This document shows, one piece after another, positions 34,301 to 42,176 of a DNA stretch of 44,538 nt (its first letter is position 1; each line of letters opens with the position of its first letter). A program made the translations under genes and the position numbers. The DNA is from CAZRHR01 sp964599915. GTDB lineage: Bacteria > Bacteroidota > Bacteroidia > CAIKAF01. The stretch lies in contig CAZRHR010000014.1 of the NCBI GenBank assembly GCA_964599915.1, positions 1 to 44,538 of the forward strand. The letters are read 5' to 3'. The notes beneath the pieces are model-generated. The model was not told the DNA's origin, did not search any database, and worked only from the letters and a program-made list of their open reading frames with translations.

Positions 34301-36326
34301 CTCCTGAAAGACATGAATTGGCAATAAGTGTAAAATATTTCCCTTGGTTTAGATAATTGGCCGGGTCATCTATGTTTTGGTCAAATCCTTGACCGGAACC
34401 ATGCCCAAAAATGGTAATGAGTGAAACGCCTTCTTCATTGATTAATTTCCTCACTGAGTCTACCACACCAATTTGTATGGGAGCGGATGTGTTTTTTAAA
34501 AAGGTATGGACAAAACCTCCTAACCGGACGCCTTGGGCATGCGTGCTAAAGTTGCTCAGGTAAAATGCGAGTAATTGTTGCTCTGCCAAGGTCTTTCCTC
34601 CGCCCATGTGCAGGATGTTTTTCATCCAATAATCTGCGGAATTGGTTTCATAGGTCTGCATCTTTCTTAGATACGCATCTACTTGTGCGTCATTCTCTAC
34701 TGCCAAACGACCAATGGCCACCTGCTGTCCGGGTTGTCCCAACAACCTATATCCATAAAGATTATCTGTGGGCGGTACCCCGAATCCAGGCACAAGGTTT
34801 CTGGGATCCAAAACAGATGTGTTGAAATACCTAAGGTTATTGGCAATTCCTTTTCCGATAATAAACAGGTGCTCAGGTTTTATGGTCCATTGTTGTCGTG
34901 TAAACTCCAAAAGCCTTTTGATGGCTATGGGATGACCTTGAATTCCGTAAGCAAACAAATCATATAAATCGGCCACATTTACGACCAAGGGCTGATAACC
35001 CGTGAGACTCCGGAAATTGGCATAACGGCGCGCGGAGGCCAAAAGGTTGTTGTGGGTTACAATTAAGTAGTCGTAATCTCTATATTGGTCTCTTATGTTA
35101 AAGAACTGACCATCTGTACCAACCGGAAGAACCGTAGTAATGGTCACCGCCTGGGATTCCGCTGACAGATAACAGCGGCGACTTTGGGTGCCATTGGGCA
35201 ACACGCCCCGATATCTGCCACCTGCGCCCGCTGGTTGCATAGGAATTCGGTGGTTTCCTGTAAGGTCATATAGCCAAACTACACCGCCCGCATTGTTAAA
35301 TGATTGAAGAATGAGCCCTGTTTTACCCGGACCGGAGGCAGGAATGTTTAAAAATTGCTTTTGTCTTCCTCCCATAACATAGGTTTGGGGTAAGACGGCG
35401 CGCACTTCACTTAATCCATTGCGGGTTTGGGTAGAAAACGTATTCAAATAAGCCACAGTGACAGGACCGGAGGTGGCGGCAGATAAGGCTGCACCACTCA
35501 CGGCATATACATACTTCTTGAAAGTGTAACCTTCCAAAGTGTCCACCGTCAATACCTGTGTACCAACCCTAATTTCTCTCAAGTGGTCTCTGGTAAAAGC
35601 GTTGGGGTTACTTGCGGAAACGACCCTCAACTCCAAAGTGCCATTCTCCGGGGTATAAAGTGAAGTTCGGGTGTTGGTAAAAGGCGCACTGTTCCAAGAG
35701 GGCGTTACCGTAGAGGCATTCGTAACGACAGAGGTGAGTCCTGCTCCCGGTTCGTATTCCGAATTTGCCACGCCACCGCTGTAATTGTTTCCTGTGTAAT
35801 AAAGGTTGTAGTTCGGGTTAAAAAACAATTCATAAAAATAATGACTGGAAACAGGGTGGGGCGCCAAGGTGGTATCTGTTTCAAGTTTAAAGCGTTTGTT
35901 ATTGATCTGGGAATTCCAGGTAAGGAAATAATAGGAGGTATTAGAAAAGAGACTTTGGTTACGGTGCGGGTGCCAGTCTGGGTTGGCATAAAGCGTAGTA
36001 TCTAACCAGCCATCGTTTCGTATGCCTACAAACTCAATAAAATCGTTTGGGTCAAAGCTTCCATCTACGGTTCCACTTACAAAAATGGGAATCTCCTGTC
36101 CACGGAAAAATACTTGAAAGTTTCTGGGGTCTATGGTGCTTACAGGAATACCGGCAGCCGCCAAAACAGGCTGTGATACCCGGTGTACTCCTTCGGTGGT
36201 TACAGGCAACTTATAGTAACGTTGACTAAAATTAATCCACTCATGACCTAAGGTTTGTGCCACCAGGCCGGTGCACAGCATCAGACAAAAAATGATGGAT
36301 ATCGAAAAATAACCTACCTGTCTCAT
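31302..36326 (-). CDS. porU2: C25-family type IX secretion sortase, PorU2-like
   Basis: A 1674-residue outer-surface cysteine peptidase of the gingipain clan, related to the sortase PorU. PorU removes T9SS sorting domains and links cargo to surface lipopolysaccharide. Signal peptide to about residue 23. The catalytic part (about 400-770) has His642 in FGHGSGQG and Cys672 in IANSCLSGD. Then come a CARDB-like domain (about 785-900), a long middle region with several Cys, another CARDB/Ig-like region (about 1340-1470), and a FlgD-like C-terminus with YPNPFS.STRF and WDGTDEFGDKLATGVYIYKVEA. Classical PorU is about 1150-1300 residues. The extra domains and the paired porin fit what is named PorU2, a label I give from memory. 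Its start overlaps the stop of the porV2-like gene by four bases. Confidence 0.85.
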   Translation of the reverse strand: MRQVGYFSISIIFCLMLCTGLVAQTLGHEWINFSQRYYKLPVTTEGVHRVSQPVLAAAGIPVSTIDPRNFQVFFRGQEIPIFVSGTVDGSFDPNDFIEFVGIRNDGWLDTTLYANPDWHPHRNQSLFSNTSYYFLTWNSQINNKRFKLETDTTLAPHPVSSHYFYELFFNPNYNLYYTGNNYSGGVANSEYEPGAGLTSVVTNASTVTPSWNSAPFTNTRTSLYTPENGTLELRVVSASNPNAFTRDHLREIRVGTQVLTVDTLEGYTFKKYVYAVSGAALSAATSGPVTVAYLNTFSTQTRNGLSEVRAVLPQTYVMGGRQKQFLNIPASGPGKTGLILQSFNNAGGVVWLYDLTGNHRIPMQPAGAGGRYRGVLPNGTQSRRCYLSAESQAVTITTVLPVGTDGQFFNIRDQYRDYDYLIVTHNNLLASARRYANFRSLTGYQPLVVNVADLYDLFAYGIQGHPIAIKRLLEFTRQQWTIKPEHLFIIGKGIANNLRYFNTSVLDPRNLVPGFGVPPTDNLYGYRLLGQPGQQVAIGRLAVENDAQVDAYLRKMQTYETNSADYWMKNILHMGGGKTLAEQQLLAFYLSNFSTHAQGVRLGGFVHTFLKNTSAPIQIGVVDSVRKLINEEGVSLITIFGHGSGQGFDQNIDDPANYLNQGKYFTLIANSCLSGDIFNPEYLVSERFVLEPEKAAVGFIASGSPGISSLLNIYTDTLYRRFSRDNFGRTLGESMRRTITANTTASASNLLQITTFQMQLHGDPAIRFRIPTQPDLFIRSSFVNLQADITTEQDSFQVQARIGNLGAKPLDSVTVSFRWRRANGTDTTAVDVLPSIGFTDTARVWFRMRPTDVGNQFLDISVDPINQIAEVSESNNFISLAFRISSSDLIPVYPRQYGVIPQSRPVVRASTGDPFAPVRSYRLWMDTVKTFSSPFLRDTIIQSSGGVISWSPAITLPDSQVVYWRTGIDSMQTGNFFRFRTASFQYIANRTGWGQARFAQITDNNLLYLEADTPTTSFSFSPVRKKLGCKVLGCMGPLTYTNTLYTIDGTIQEDNGCQVTPGIYVAVINPITLEPWETGWGTLNQQNNYGNANHNACKQRPEKYFIYWLNSANQRDGLQFLLDAVPNDYYVLAYTYNNNVFNTPGNWPDPLIQRFENLGADTLRTLATNGIGRPYIFFAKKGDPSTAIEIVGNTPCDYIEMETDLVTDWVYGSYSSPRIGPSTQWRSLTWQTSALETVPEDSTFLQVFGIKANGQQDLLIPALPKGVQIFNTLNDTISAATYPYLRLSAFTRNDQTLKPAQLKQWHVLFDNVPELALNPARFFQFQSDSLSQGDPFSMAIAIENIGDQPADSCNIRYQILDRNNQTTLIDHRGANTLPGQFFVDSIALNSMNYPGANQIRIDVNNPAMPGAFGEITLLNNVAERRFIVGTDRINPLLEVTFDGLPIMDGDLVSAKPVIMVRLTDDNNLLPLNDTADYELYLRPPGSSTLRRIYMGSPEVTFSPANGNLNRAEIEYRPDFTGLDGKYEFMARARDRSGNRSGKGDGDYDYIIRFEVVNQSTITELINYPNPFSTSTRFVFTLTGSVLPDELTIRIMTTSGVVVREITMDELGPIRIGKNITEFAWDGTDEFGDKLATGVYIYKVEARMGGADIDRRATSIDRYFKAGFGKLYILR

Positions 36327-37417
36327 GGTGTGGTGGTTTTAACGCCTTTTTTCAAATCCAGACGAATGGAAAAAACATGGCTAACGCCCATCAGCTGGCT
36401 TCCGAAATTCGCAAGGGTATAGTCAATGTTCACCGCTTTGATGCGAAAACCAATACCTGCAGTCGGCATAAAGGCAAGCGACTTTCCATCGAATCCTCCT
36501 CCAGGCGTAACGTTTTTGGTGAACTGGAAACGTCCTACGCCGCCCCTTAAAAACACCATGTCTTTAAAGCCAATTTCCAAACCTGCAGACGGATCCATGC
36601 TTATGGGATCGCCTTGAACGAGTACGTTTCTTCGTCCATCTGTGGTGAAGGTGAGGTTGAATTCGGGTTGAATTTTGAATCCGGCAGGTAATTCAAAACT
36701 ATAGCCTGCTCCCAATATAGCGCGAGGAACAGCAATTTCCGTGCTGTTGGAAATGATCTCATTGCCGGTTTGGGCGAAAATAACGCGAAACGTTTCGGTA
36801 TTGTAAGAAAAATTAGTGATGGTAGAACTGATGTCCCTGAACATAAGACCAAAGCGCCATTTTTTGGGTGTCCAGCGCAGGCCGGCATCTAATCCAAAAC
36901 CCCAGCCCTCACCAAATTCTCCCACCGCTCGGTGAAGTACTTTCACCGTCCCGCCAATGCTCAATGGAATGTCTTTGAATTTCCGCGCATAACTAAACAT
37001 AAAAGCATAATCTGCAGCCGAGAAACTTTTGACCCGATCATAATCTACCTGCCCATTGGCATCAATCAATTCCAAAGTGTTGGGAATATCATCTACCCCG
37101 GATCGAATAAAGGTGAACGCTCCGGCATCTCGTTCACTAAAACGAATCGCCAAACCTCCGTAATCATATTTTACAATGCCTGCGAAATGCTCATTATGCA
37201 TAAAAGCCAACTGAATATCTCTGCGCATTCCCGTAAGCCCCGCCGGATTCCAATAGGCAGCGGTGGCATCATCTGCCGAAGCTACCGTAGCATTGGACAA
37301 AGCCAAGCCCCTACAACCTACCCCAATATCAAGAAACGCATTGGCATATTTCACGGTTTGGGCCTGAAGGCCTGAAAACCACAAAATATTTAACCAAAGC
37401 CAAAGTTGTATTCGCAT
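36323..37417 (-). CDS. porV2: PorV/PorQ-family outer-membrane protein, PorV2-like
   Basis: A 364-residue outer-membrane beta-barrel of the UPF0164 PorV/PorQ family. Signal peptide to about residue 19 (GLQAQ). The family entry motif is ANAFLDIGVGCRGLALSNATVA followed by SADDATAAYWNPAGL, and amphipathic strands run to the C-terminus (GIGFRIKAVNIDYTLANFG). PorV itself binds T9SS cargo at the translocon and shuttles it to PorU; its opening sequence differs, so this is likely the paralogue paired with the PorU2-like sortase. The four-base overlap with that gene supports a two-gene operon, read as porV2-porU2. A weak -7 match (TACCTTAG, 37439-37446) lies about 20 bases before the ATG. Confidence 0.82.
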   Translation of the reverse strand: MRIQLWLWLNILWFSGLQAQTVKYANAFLDIGVGCRGLALSNATVASADDATAAYWNPAGLTGMRRDIQLAFMHNEHFAGIVKYDYGGLAIRFSERDAGAFTFIRSGVDDIPNTLELIDANGQVDYDRVKSFSAADYAFMFSYARKFKDIPLSIGGTVKVLHRAVGEFGEGWGFGLDAGLRWTPKKWRFGLMFRDISSTITNFSYNTETFRVIFAQTGNEIISNSTEIAVPRAILGAGYSFELPAGFKIQPEFNLTFTTDGRRNVLVQGDPISMDPSAGLEIGFKDMVFLRGGVGRFQFTKNVTPGGGFDGKSLAFMPTAGIGFRIKAVNIDYTLANFGSQLMGVSHVFSIRLDLKKGVKTTTP

Positions 37418-37591
37418 GCAATGGGTTCATTGAAAGGGCTAAGGTACAAAAACAGGCGTGGGCAAATCAAATTTTCCACTACCATTTTTTTTATATGCAA
37501 ATTAAATTTGGTTTCTATGGATTTAAAAACGTCCAATCTTCCTCCTAAATCGAGAATCAGGTCTTTCATGCCTTTTATGTACTTTTACCCC

Positions 37592-38314
37592 ATGCGCCGT
37601 GTGATTTCTTTTCTTCCAAATCTTCTCACCTTATTCAATTTGATGTGTGGCTTTACGGCCATTGGGTTGGCTATGACCTTGCCTCGCCCTGGTGAACAGG
37701 AAAGTTTGGCCTTTACTTTTCAGATGATGGCTTGGTGTATGGTGGGTTCCGCACTTTTTGATGTATTTGATGGTTGGGCGGCCCGTGCCTTAAGGGTGAC
37801 TTCCGCCATTGGAAAAGACCTTGACTCCCTTGCGGATGTCATTTCTTTCGGGGTAGTGCCCGGATTGTTTTGCTTTTTGTTGATACAATCGGTTTGGCCG
37901 ATTCAATGGCCCCTTTTCCCTGTTTTTATTGGTGCAGCGCTTATCCCTGCCCTTTCTGCTTTAAGGCTGGCACGATTTAATCATGATGTGCGCCAAACAA
38001 CAGATTTTTTTGGTGTTCCCACTCCATTTTATGGTTTGCTATGGATGGCTATGGCCCTGCGTCAGGGACTGGAGGTCTCATTTTTTCCATTGGTCTTGCT
38101 CCTTGCATCCGCGCCCATGTTGTTGGTAGATGTACGCCTCTTTTCTTTAAAAGGATTTCAGAAAAAAGGCCAAATCCGTGTTTCAAAACGAATTTGGCCT
38201 ATGCTATTTTTATTGGGCTTACCTGCCTTATGGTGGGTTCCCGGAAGTTGGGGCATTCCCTTGGTCCTTCCTTGGTATGTCCTTTGCTCCCGTGCCTTTT
38301 TCAGGGCTGCATGA
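37592..38314 (+). CDS. pssA: CDP-diacylglycerol--serine O-phosphatidyltransferase
   Basis: A 240-residue inner-membrane enzyme that makes phosphatidylserine, precursor of phosphatidylethanolamine, from CDP-diacylglycerol and serine. The CDP-alcohol phosphatidyltransferase signature DG-x2-AR-x8-G-x3-D-x3-D is complete: DGWAAR, then Gly, KDLD and SLAD at about 61-82. Six or more hydrophobic segments follow, and the front (RRVISFLPNLLTLFNLMCGF) is typical of PssA. The ORF is open from 37406, but the first 62 residues do not resemble the family, so I start at ATG 37592. An exact -7 box (TAAATTTG) at 37503-37510 could drive it with a leader of about 75 bases. It ends five bases before the convergent S46 peptidase gene. 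Confidence 0.88.
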   Translation: MRRVISFLPNLLTLFNLMCGFTAIGLAMTLPRPGEQESLAFTFQMMAWCMVGSALFDVFDGWAARALRVTSAIGKDLDSLADVISFGVVPGLFCFLLIQSVWPIQWPLFPVFIGAALIPALSALRLARFNHDVRQTTDFFGVPTPFYGLLWMAMALRQGLEVSFFPLVLLLASAPMLLVDVRLFSLKGFQKKGQIRVSKRIWPMLFLLGLPALWWVPGSWGIPLVLPWYVLCSRAFFRAA

Positions 38315-38319
38315 AGCGC

Positions 38320-40455
38320 TTAAGGCGCAATGGTTAATTCTTGCACCAATCGGTTGGCGCCACCCAGTTTGTCAATACAGAACAAAACATAGCGGATGTC
38401 TACATTGATGGTTCTTTTCACACGGTCATCAAAAACGAGATCTCCAGCCATTCCTTCCCAGTTTCCATCGAATGCTATACCAACAAGTTCTCCTTTTCCA
38501 TTGATCACGGGTGAGCCACTGTTTCCTCCGGTGATGTCATGGTCTGTAAGGAAATTGACCGGCAAGAAACCTTTTTTATCTGCGTAGCGACCAAAATCTC
38601 TGGCTTGTAGGGCTTGCTTTTGATTGGCCGGCACCAGGAATTCAGGATTTTCAGGATTTTCTTTTTCTAAAATTCCTTCATGACTGGTCATGTAAGTGTA
38701 CACTTTGGCTTCCGGTCCTGTGTATGCCCGTGCTGTACCGAAAGATAAACGCAGGGTAGAGTTGGCATCCGGATAAAAGGCTTTGTCAGATTGAAATTTC
38801 ATGAGTCCGGCCATCCATGTTTTGAGCATATCTCCCTCTTGTTTCCTGAAGTAATTGAGGTTTTTACTCAAGGGTAACATGAGGTTGTGGTAGGAAAGAT
38901 AGATTTGGAAACCAAGATCTTTCTCCATGGTTTTCACATTAGGTTTGGCCCAAAATTTTGCCAGTCGCATGGAGTCGGTTAAAACGGATTTTTGAAAAAC
39001 CTGCTGAGCCAAAGCATCATACATGTCTCCGCCTTTGGGTGCTTTTAATTTGCTTAACGTTTGGCGATTTATTGTAGTTGGCAATTTATCTGGAGGGAGT
39101 GCCTGAACTACTATGCGCACCATTTCCGCAAATACTTTTTGGTTGGTAGGGCCATGTGATTTTTCAAAAATAGGTAAAGTGGCATCTTTTGCCTTGGCCA
39201 GTGCGCCGGCTATTTTTTCAGCATCTTTTTCAGGAGCAGTGGCTTGCTCATACCAGCTTCGAACCCGGCTTCCCACCACCATGGGCACGGTTGAGCCAAT
39301 GGTTTGGGTGAGGTAAAGTTCTTGCATGAGAAAATGATGGTATTCAGAATAGAGCTTTCTAAAATCATCGACTAAAGTGGCATACATGGCCCGGTCTGCG
39401 CCCGTTTTGGCCCATTCCATGTAGGCAAAGGCCAATTGGCTGGCTGGGCTTCCCACTTCAGGGTCTTTAAACGCTTCAATTACGCCTCTGAAATATTTTT
39501 GTCCGTTAGCCAATCGTGCTTCTGTGCTTGCGAGGTTCAGGCGAACCACTTCGCTTTTCTCCATTTCTTCTTTCATCCGGCGAATTCTTCTGGCATACAC
39601 ATCGGCGCGTACAGGATATTCGTCATTCACTTTAAATTGTAATGCGGCCGGTGGTAAATAGCGGGTTGTACGGCCCGGAAATCCTAGGATCATGGAAAAA
39701 TCTTTTTCACTCACCCCTTTTAAGCTGATAGGGAAATGATGGCGGGGGCGGTAAGGCACGTTTTCCGCAGCATAAGGTGCCGGTTTGTTGTCAGGTGATG
39801 CATAAATCCGAAACACGGAAAAATCTCCCGTATGTCTGGGCCACATCCAATTGTCTGTGTCTCCTCCAAATTTACCAATGGACTCTGGTGGTGTTCCAAC
39901 AAAACGAATGTCGCGGAACTCTTCATAGACCCAAAGAAGGTATTGGTTGCCATAATACACTGGCGTAACCACGGCATGATAATTTCCAGCTCCTCGCGCC
40001 TCTTGGACCACCCGTTTAATGGCTTCATCCGGATTGTCGGCATAAATGATGCGGTCGGTTACGTCCTCAATCCGATATAGGATGCGTACGAACAAATCTT
40101 TTACGGGTAATTCCCCGGCAAAATCTTTAGCCCAGTAACCATCGCGAAGATGGTTGGCCTGCGGTGTAGAAAGCCCTGCGATGGCATCAAACCCACAATG
40201 GTGGTTTGTGAAAACGAGCCCTTGCTTTGAAACAATTTCTCCGGTGCAAAAACCGCCAAAATGTACAACGGCATCTTTAAGAGATGGTTGGTTCATGCTA
40301 TATATGGCTTCCGCAGGGAGTTGTAAGCCCAGTTTTTGCATCATACCATAATATTCAGATACGCGGTTGGGCAACCACATCCCTTCGTTGGCCAAAAGAT
40401 GAAGATGGCTTAGAAGGAACAATAAAACCATCAGGGGTTTAGTAAAATAGCGCAT
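38320..40455 (-). CDS. S46-family dipeptidyl-peptidase, DPP7-type
   Basis: A 711-residue serine exopeptidase that removes dipeptides from the N-terminus of oligopeptides in the periplasm, feeding peptide catabolism. Signal peptide to about residue 22 (LLANEGMW). Catalytic residues: His in TNHHCG (85/86), Asp211 in RHTGDFS, and Ser646 in GGNSGSP. In this family the residue 18 after the Ser decides specificity: Gly in DPP7 (hydrophobic P1), Arg in DPP11 (Asp/Glu P1). Here it is Gly664 in FDGN, so DPP7-like specificity is predicted. Other family marks are GMWLPNR, SLKDAVVHFGGFCTGEIVS and VDIRYVLF. Upstream, TATATTCG is a one-mismatch -7 box. Confidence 0.93.
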   Translation of the reverse strand: MRYFTKPLMVLLFLLSHLHLLANEGMWLPNRVSEYYGMMQKLGLQLPAEAIYSMNQPSLKDAVVHFGGFCTGEIVSKQGLVFTNHHCGFDAIAGLSTPQANHLRDGYWAKDFAGELPVKDLFVRILYRIEDVTDRIIYADNPDEAIKRVVQEARGAGNYHAVVTPVYYGNQYLLWVYEEFRDIRFVGTPPESIGKFGGDTDNWMWPRHTGDFSVFRIYASPDNKPAPYAAENVPYRPRHHFPISLKGVSEKDFSMILGFPGRTTRYLPPAALQFKVNDEYPVRADVYARRIRRMKEEMEKSEVVRLNLASTEARLANGQKYFRGVIEAFKDPEVGSPASQLAFAYMEWAKTGADRAMYATLVDDFRKLYSEYHHFLMQELYLTQTIGSTVPMVVGSRVRSWYEQATAPEKDAEKIAGALAKAKDATLPIFEKSHGPTNQKVFAEMVRIVVQALPPDKLPTTINRQTLSKLKAPKGGDMYDALAQQVFQKSVLTDSMRLAKFWAKPNVKTMEKDLGFQIYLSYHNLMLPLSKNLNYFRKQEGDMLKTWMAGLMKFQSDKAFYPDANSTLRLSFGTARAYTGPEAKVYTYMTSHEGILEKENPENPEFLVPANQKQALQARDFGRYADKKGFLPVNFLTDHDITGGNSGSPVINGKGELVGIAFDGNWEGMAGDLVFDDRVKRTINVDIRYVLFCIDKLGGANRLVQELTIAP

Positions 40456-40599
40456 AGGAATTCGTTTCTAAAAAATTGTTCGGGCCGAATATACATTTAT
40501 TTTAGGAGACAAATATTGGTTTTGGGGAAGCCCGTAGTTACCCACAATTGAAGCCCTGTCTATAAATTTAAAGATTTAAAGAAATTATGGATGCCATTT

Positions 40600-40651
40600 T
40601 TAGGTGAAAAACCTAAGTCTCAACACCAAACTAATTTAGAATTAATCTAAA
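40600..40651. promoter_or_regulatory. Two inverted repeats upstream of the act operon
   Basis: TTAGGT-GAAAA-ACCTAA at 40600-40616 and TTTAGA-ATTAA-TCTAAA at 40635-40651, both perfect with 5-base spacers. Their centres are 35 bases apart, at roughly -75 and -110 from the expected start of transcription. TTAGGT/ACCTAA is also the half-site of the repeat upstream of the heme-uptake operon. No regulator is known to me for this motif. Confidence 0.45.
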
Positions 40652-40706
40652 GAGCAATTTCAATGAAAAAATACAAACAAAATGGCGGCAGGATGAATTC
40701 TTATAG

Positions 40707-40714
40707 TATTTTTG
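40707..40714 (+). promoter_or_regulatory. -7 box for the alternative complex III operon
   Basis: TATTTTTG, an exact TAnnTTTG match, 49 bases before the actA ATG at 40764. No clear TTG lies 17-23 bases upstream, so an activator may be needed. A 6-bp hairpin falls in the leader. Confidence 0.55.
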
Positions 40715-40763
40715 CGTCGATTGTCAATAGCATTTTTTAACGCTATTCGTAATTCATCCTTCT

Positions 40764-42155
40764 ATGCGTAACGTGAAGAGGATCGCTGGTATATGGAACA
40801 CCTTAATGGTGTTTACCGTATTAATGATCACCCCGGCAGTACATGCCGAAGTAAACAAAGACAATGGTAAAGCGCTGTTCAAAGCACAGTGTGCCAAGTG
40901 TCACTATGTAACCGACAAAAAGTTCGTTGGCCCCGGCTTAAAGGGTGTCCGCGAGCGTTGGAACGGAGATGACAACAAGCTCATCGCCTGGATTCGGAAC
41001 TCTTCTGAGTTTCTGAAAACAGGGGACGCTTATGCCAATGCGCTTTACAAAGAGTACAACAACTCTCAAATGCCTGCTTTCAATCTCAGCGATGATGAGA
41101 TTTTAAGCATTTTGGCGTACATCGACGATCCTGGAACGGATGCACCCGCAGCCACGGCTACCGCAGATGGTGCACCTGCCGCGGGCGGAGCTCCTGCCGA
41201 AACGGAATCTGATGGCACCATGCTGACTATCATTCTGGTCGCTGCAGCCATCATCTTACTGGTGGTAGCACGTTCACTCAATGGTGTAACCAAAGCCCTG
41301 GAAAATATTCGTAGAGAAAAGGCTGGTGAAGCCCCAATTGAAGAAAAGTCCGGTTTTAGCACAGCGAAAATTACCCAGTGGATTGCTGGACACAAGCGCA
41401 TCTCAGGTGTTGTGGCGGTGGTGATTGTGAGTTATCTCGCCGTACAAGGTTTCAACGCCCTTAATTCTATTGGTGTATATCAAGGATACGAACCGGAGCA
41501 GCCGATTAAATTTAGCCACGCTTTGCACGTAGGACAAAATAAGATTGATTGTCAATATTGTCACTCCACTGCGGCAAAAAGCAAGCATGCCAATATTCCT
41601 TCTGCCAACGTATGTATGAATTGCCACAAGGCCGTGCAGGAAGGCCCACAATATGGCCGTGCAGAAATCACCAAGATCTATGCATCTATTGGTTGGGATC
41701 CCATCGATTTGAAATTCATTCCGAATTACAATGAAATGCCTAGAGAACAAGTAGAGGCTTTGTATAAGAAGTATTTAACTGAAAATGGTCAGGAAGATGC
41801 TTTTGAAGGGGTAAAAGCTCAGATTCAAAAGCCTATTGAGTGGGTTCAAATTCACAACCTACCGGACCATGCTTACTTTAACCACCAGCAACACGTGGCC
41901 GTAGGTAAAGTGGAATGTCAAACTTGTCACGGTGATGTAGGGAAAATGGAAGTAGTATATCAAGCTTCTCCATTGACCATGGGCTGGTGTATCAATTGCC
42001 ACCGCAAAACGGAGGTTCAGTACGCTTCTAATGGCTACTATGAGCGGCTCCACGAATATTATAAGTCCCACAAAGGTGAATACGAAATGAGGGACGGCCA
42101 GGCCTTTACCGTTGAAAAAATCGGTGGCCTTGAATGTTCAAAATGTCATTATTAA
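40764..42155 (+). CDS. actA: Alternative complex III subunit ActA, multihaem cytochrome c (with fused mono-haem domain)
   Basis: A 463-residue membrane-anchored cytochrome c of the quinol-oxidising alternative complex III, which passes electrons to a terminal oxidase. It has six CxxCH haem sites. One is in an N-terminal mono-haem domain after the signal peptide (C43-C46-H47, with a methionine ligand candidate in SQMPAF near 103). Five are in the C-terminal part (Cys263, 284, 385, 409 and 458). Two hydrophobic helices (about 152-172 and 212-232) separate the two parts, after an Ala/Pro/Gly linker. The standard ActA is pentahaem, so this appears to be a fusion with a mono-haem subunit. actB follows 21 bases downstream. 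Confidence 0.94.
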   Translation: MRNVKRIAGIWNTLMVFTVLMITPAVHAEVNKDNGKALFKAQCAKCHYVTDKKFVGPGLKGVRERWNGDDNKLIAWIRNSSEFLKTGDAYANALYKEYNNSQMPAFNLSDDEILSILAYIDDPGTDAPAATATADGAPAAGGAPAETESDGTMLTIILVAAAIILLVVARSLNGVTKALENIRREKAGEAPIEEKSGFSTAKITQWIAGHKRISGVVAVVIVSYLAVQGFNALNSIGVYQGYEPEQPIKFSHALHVGQNKIDCQYCHSTAAKSKHANIPSANVCMNCHKAVQEGPQYGRAEITKIYASIGWDPIDLKFIPNYNEMPREQVEALYKKYLTENGQEDAFEGVKAQIQKPIEWVQIHNLPDHAYFNHQQHVAVGKVECQTCHGDVGKMEVVYQASPLTMGWCINCHRKTEVQYASNGYYERLHEYYKSHKGEYEMRDGQAFTVEKIGGLECSKCHY

Positions 42156-42176
42156 TCTCCAACGATCACGATCGCT

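Larger units (their letters stand above)
40456..40763. other. Divergent intergenic region with repeats upstream of actA
   Basis: 308 bases between the S46 peptidase start and actA. No ORF. It holds, in order: an AT-rich stretch with the peptidase promoter; inverted repeat TTAGGT-N5-ACCTAA (40600-40616); inverted repeat TTTAGA-N5-TCTAAA (40635-40651); the actA -7 box (40707-40714); and a leader hairpin AATAGC (40726-40731) with GCTATT (40742-40747). Confidence 0.6.

Noticed and set aside
37406..37591. Longer N-terminus for pssA
   Set aside because: The first 62 residues do not match the family; ATG 37592 gives the standard PssA start.
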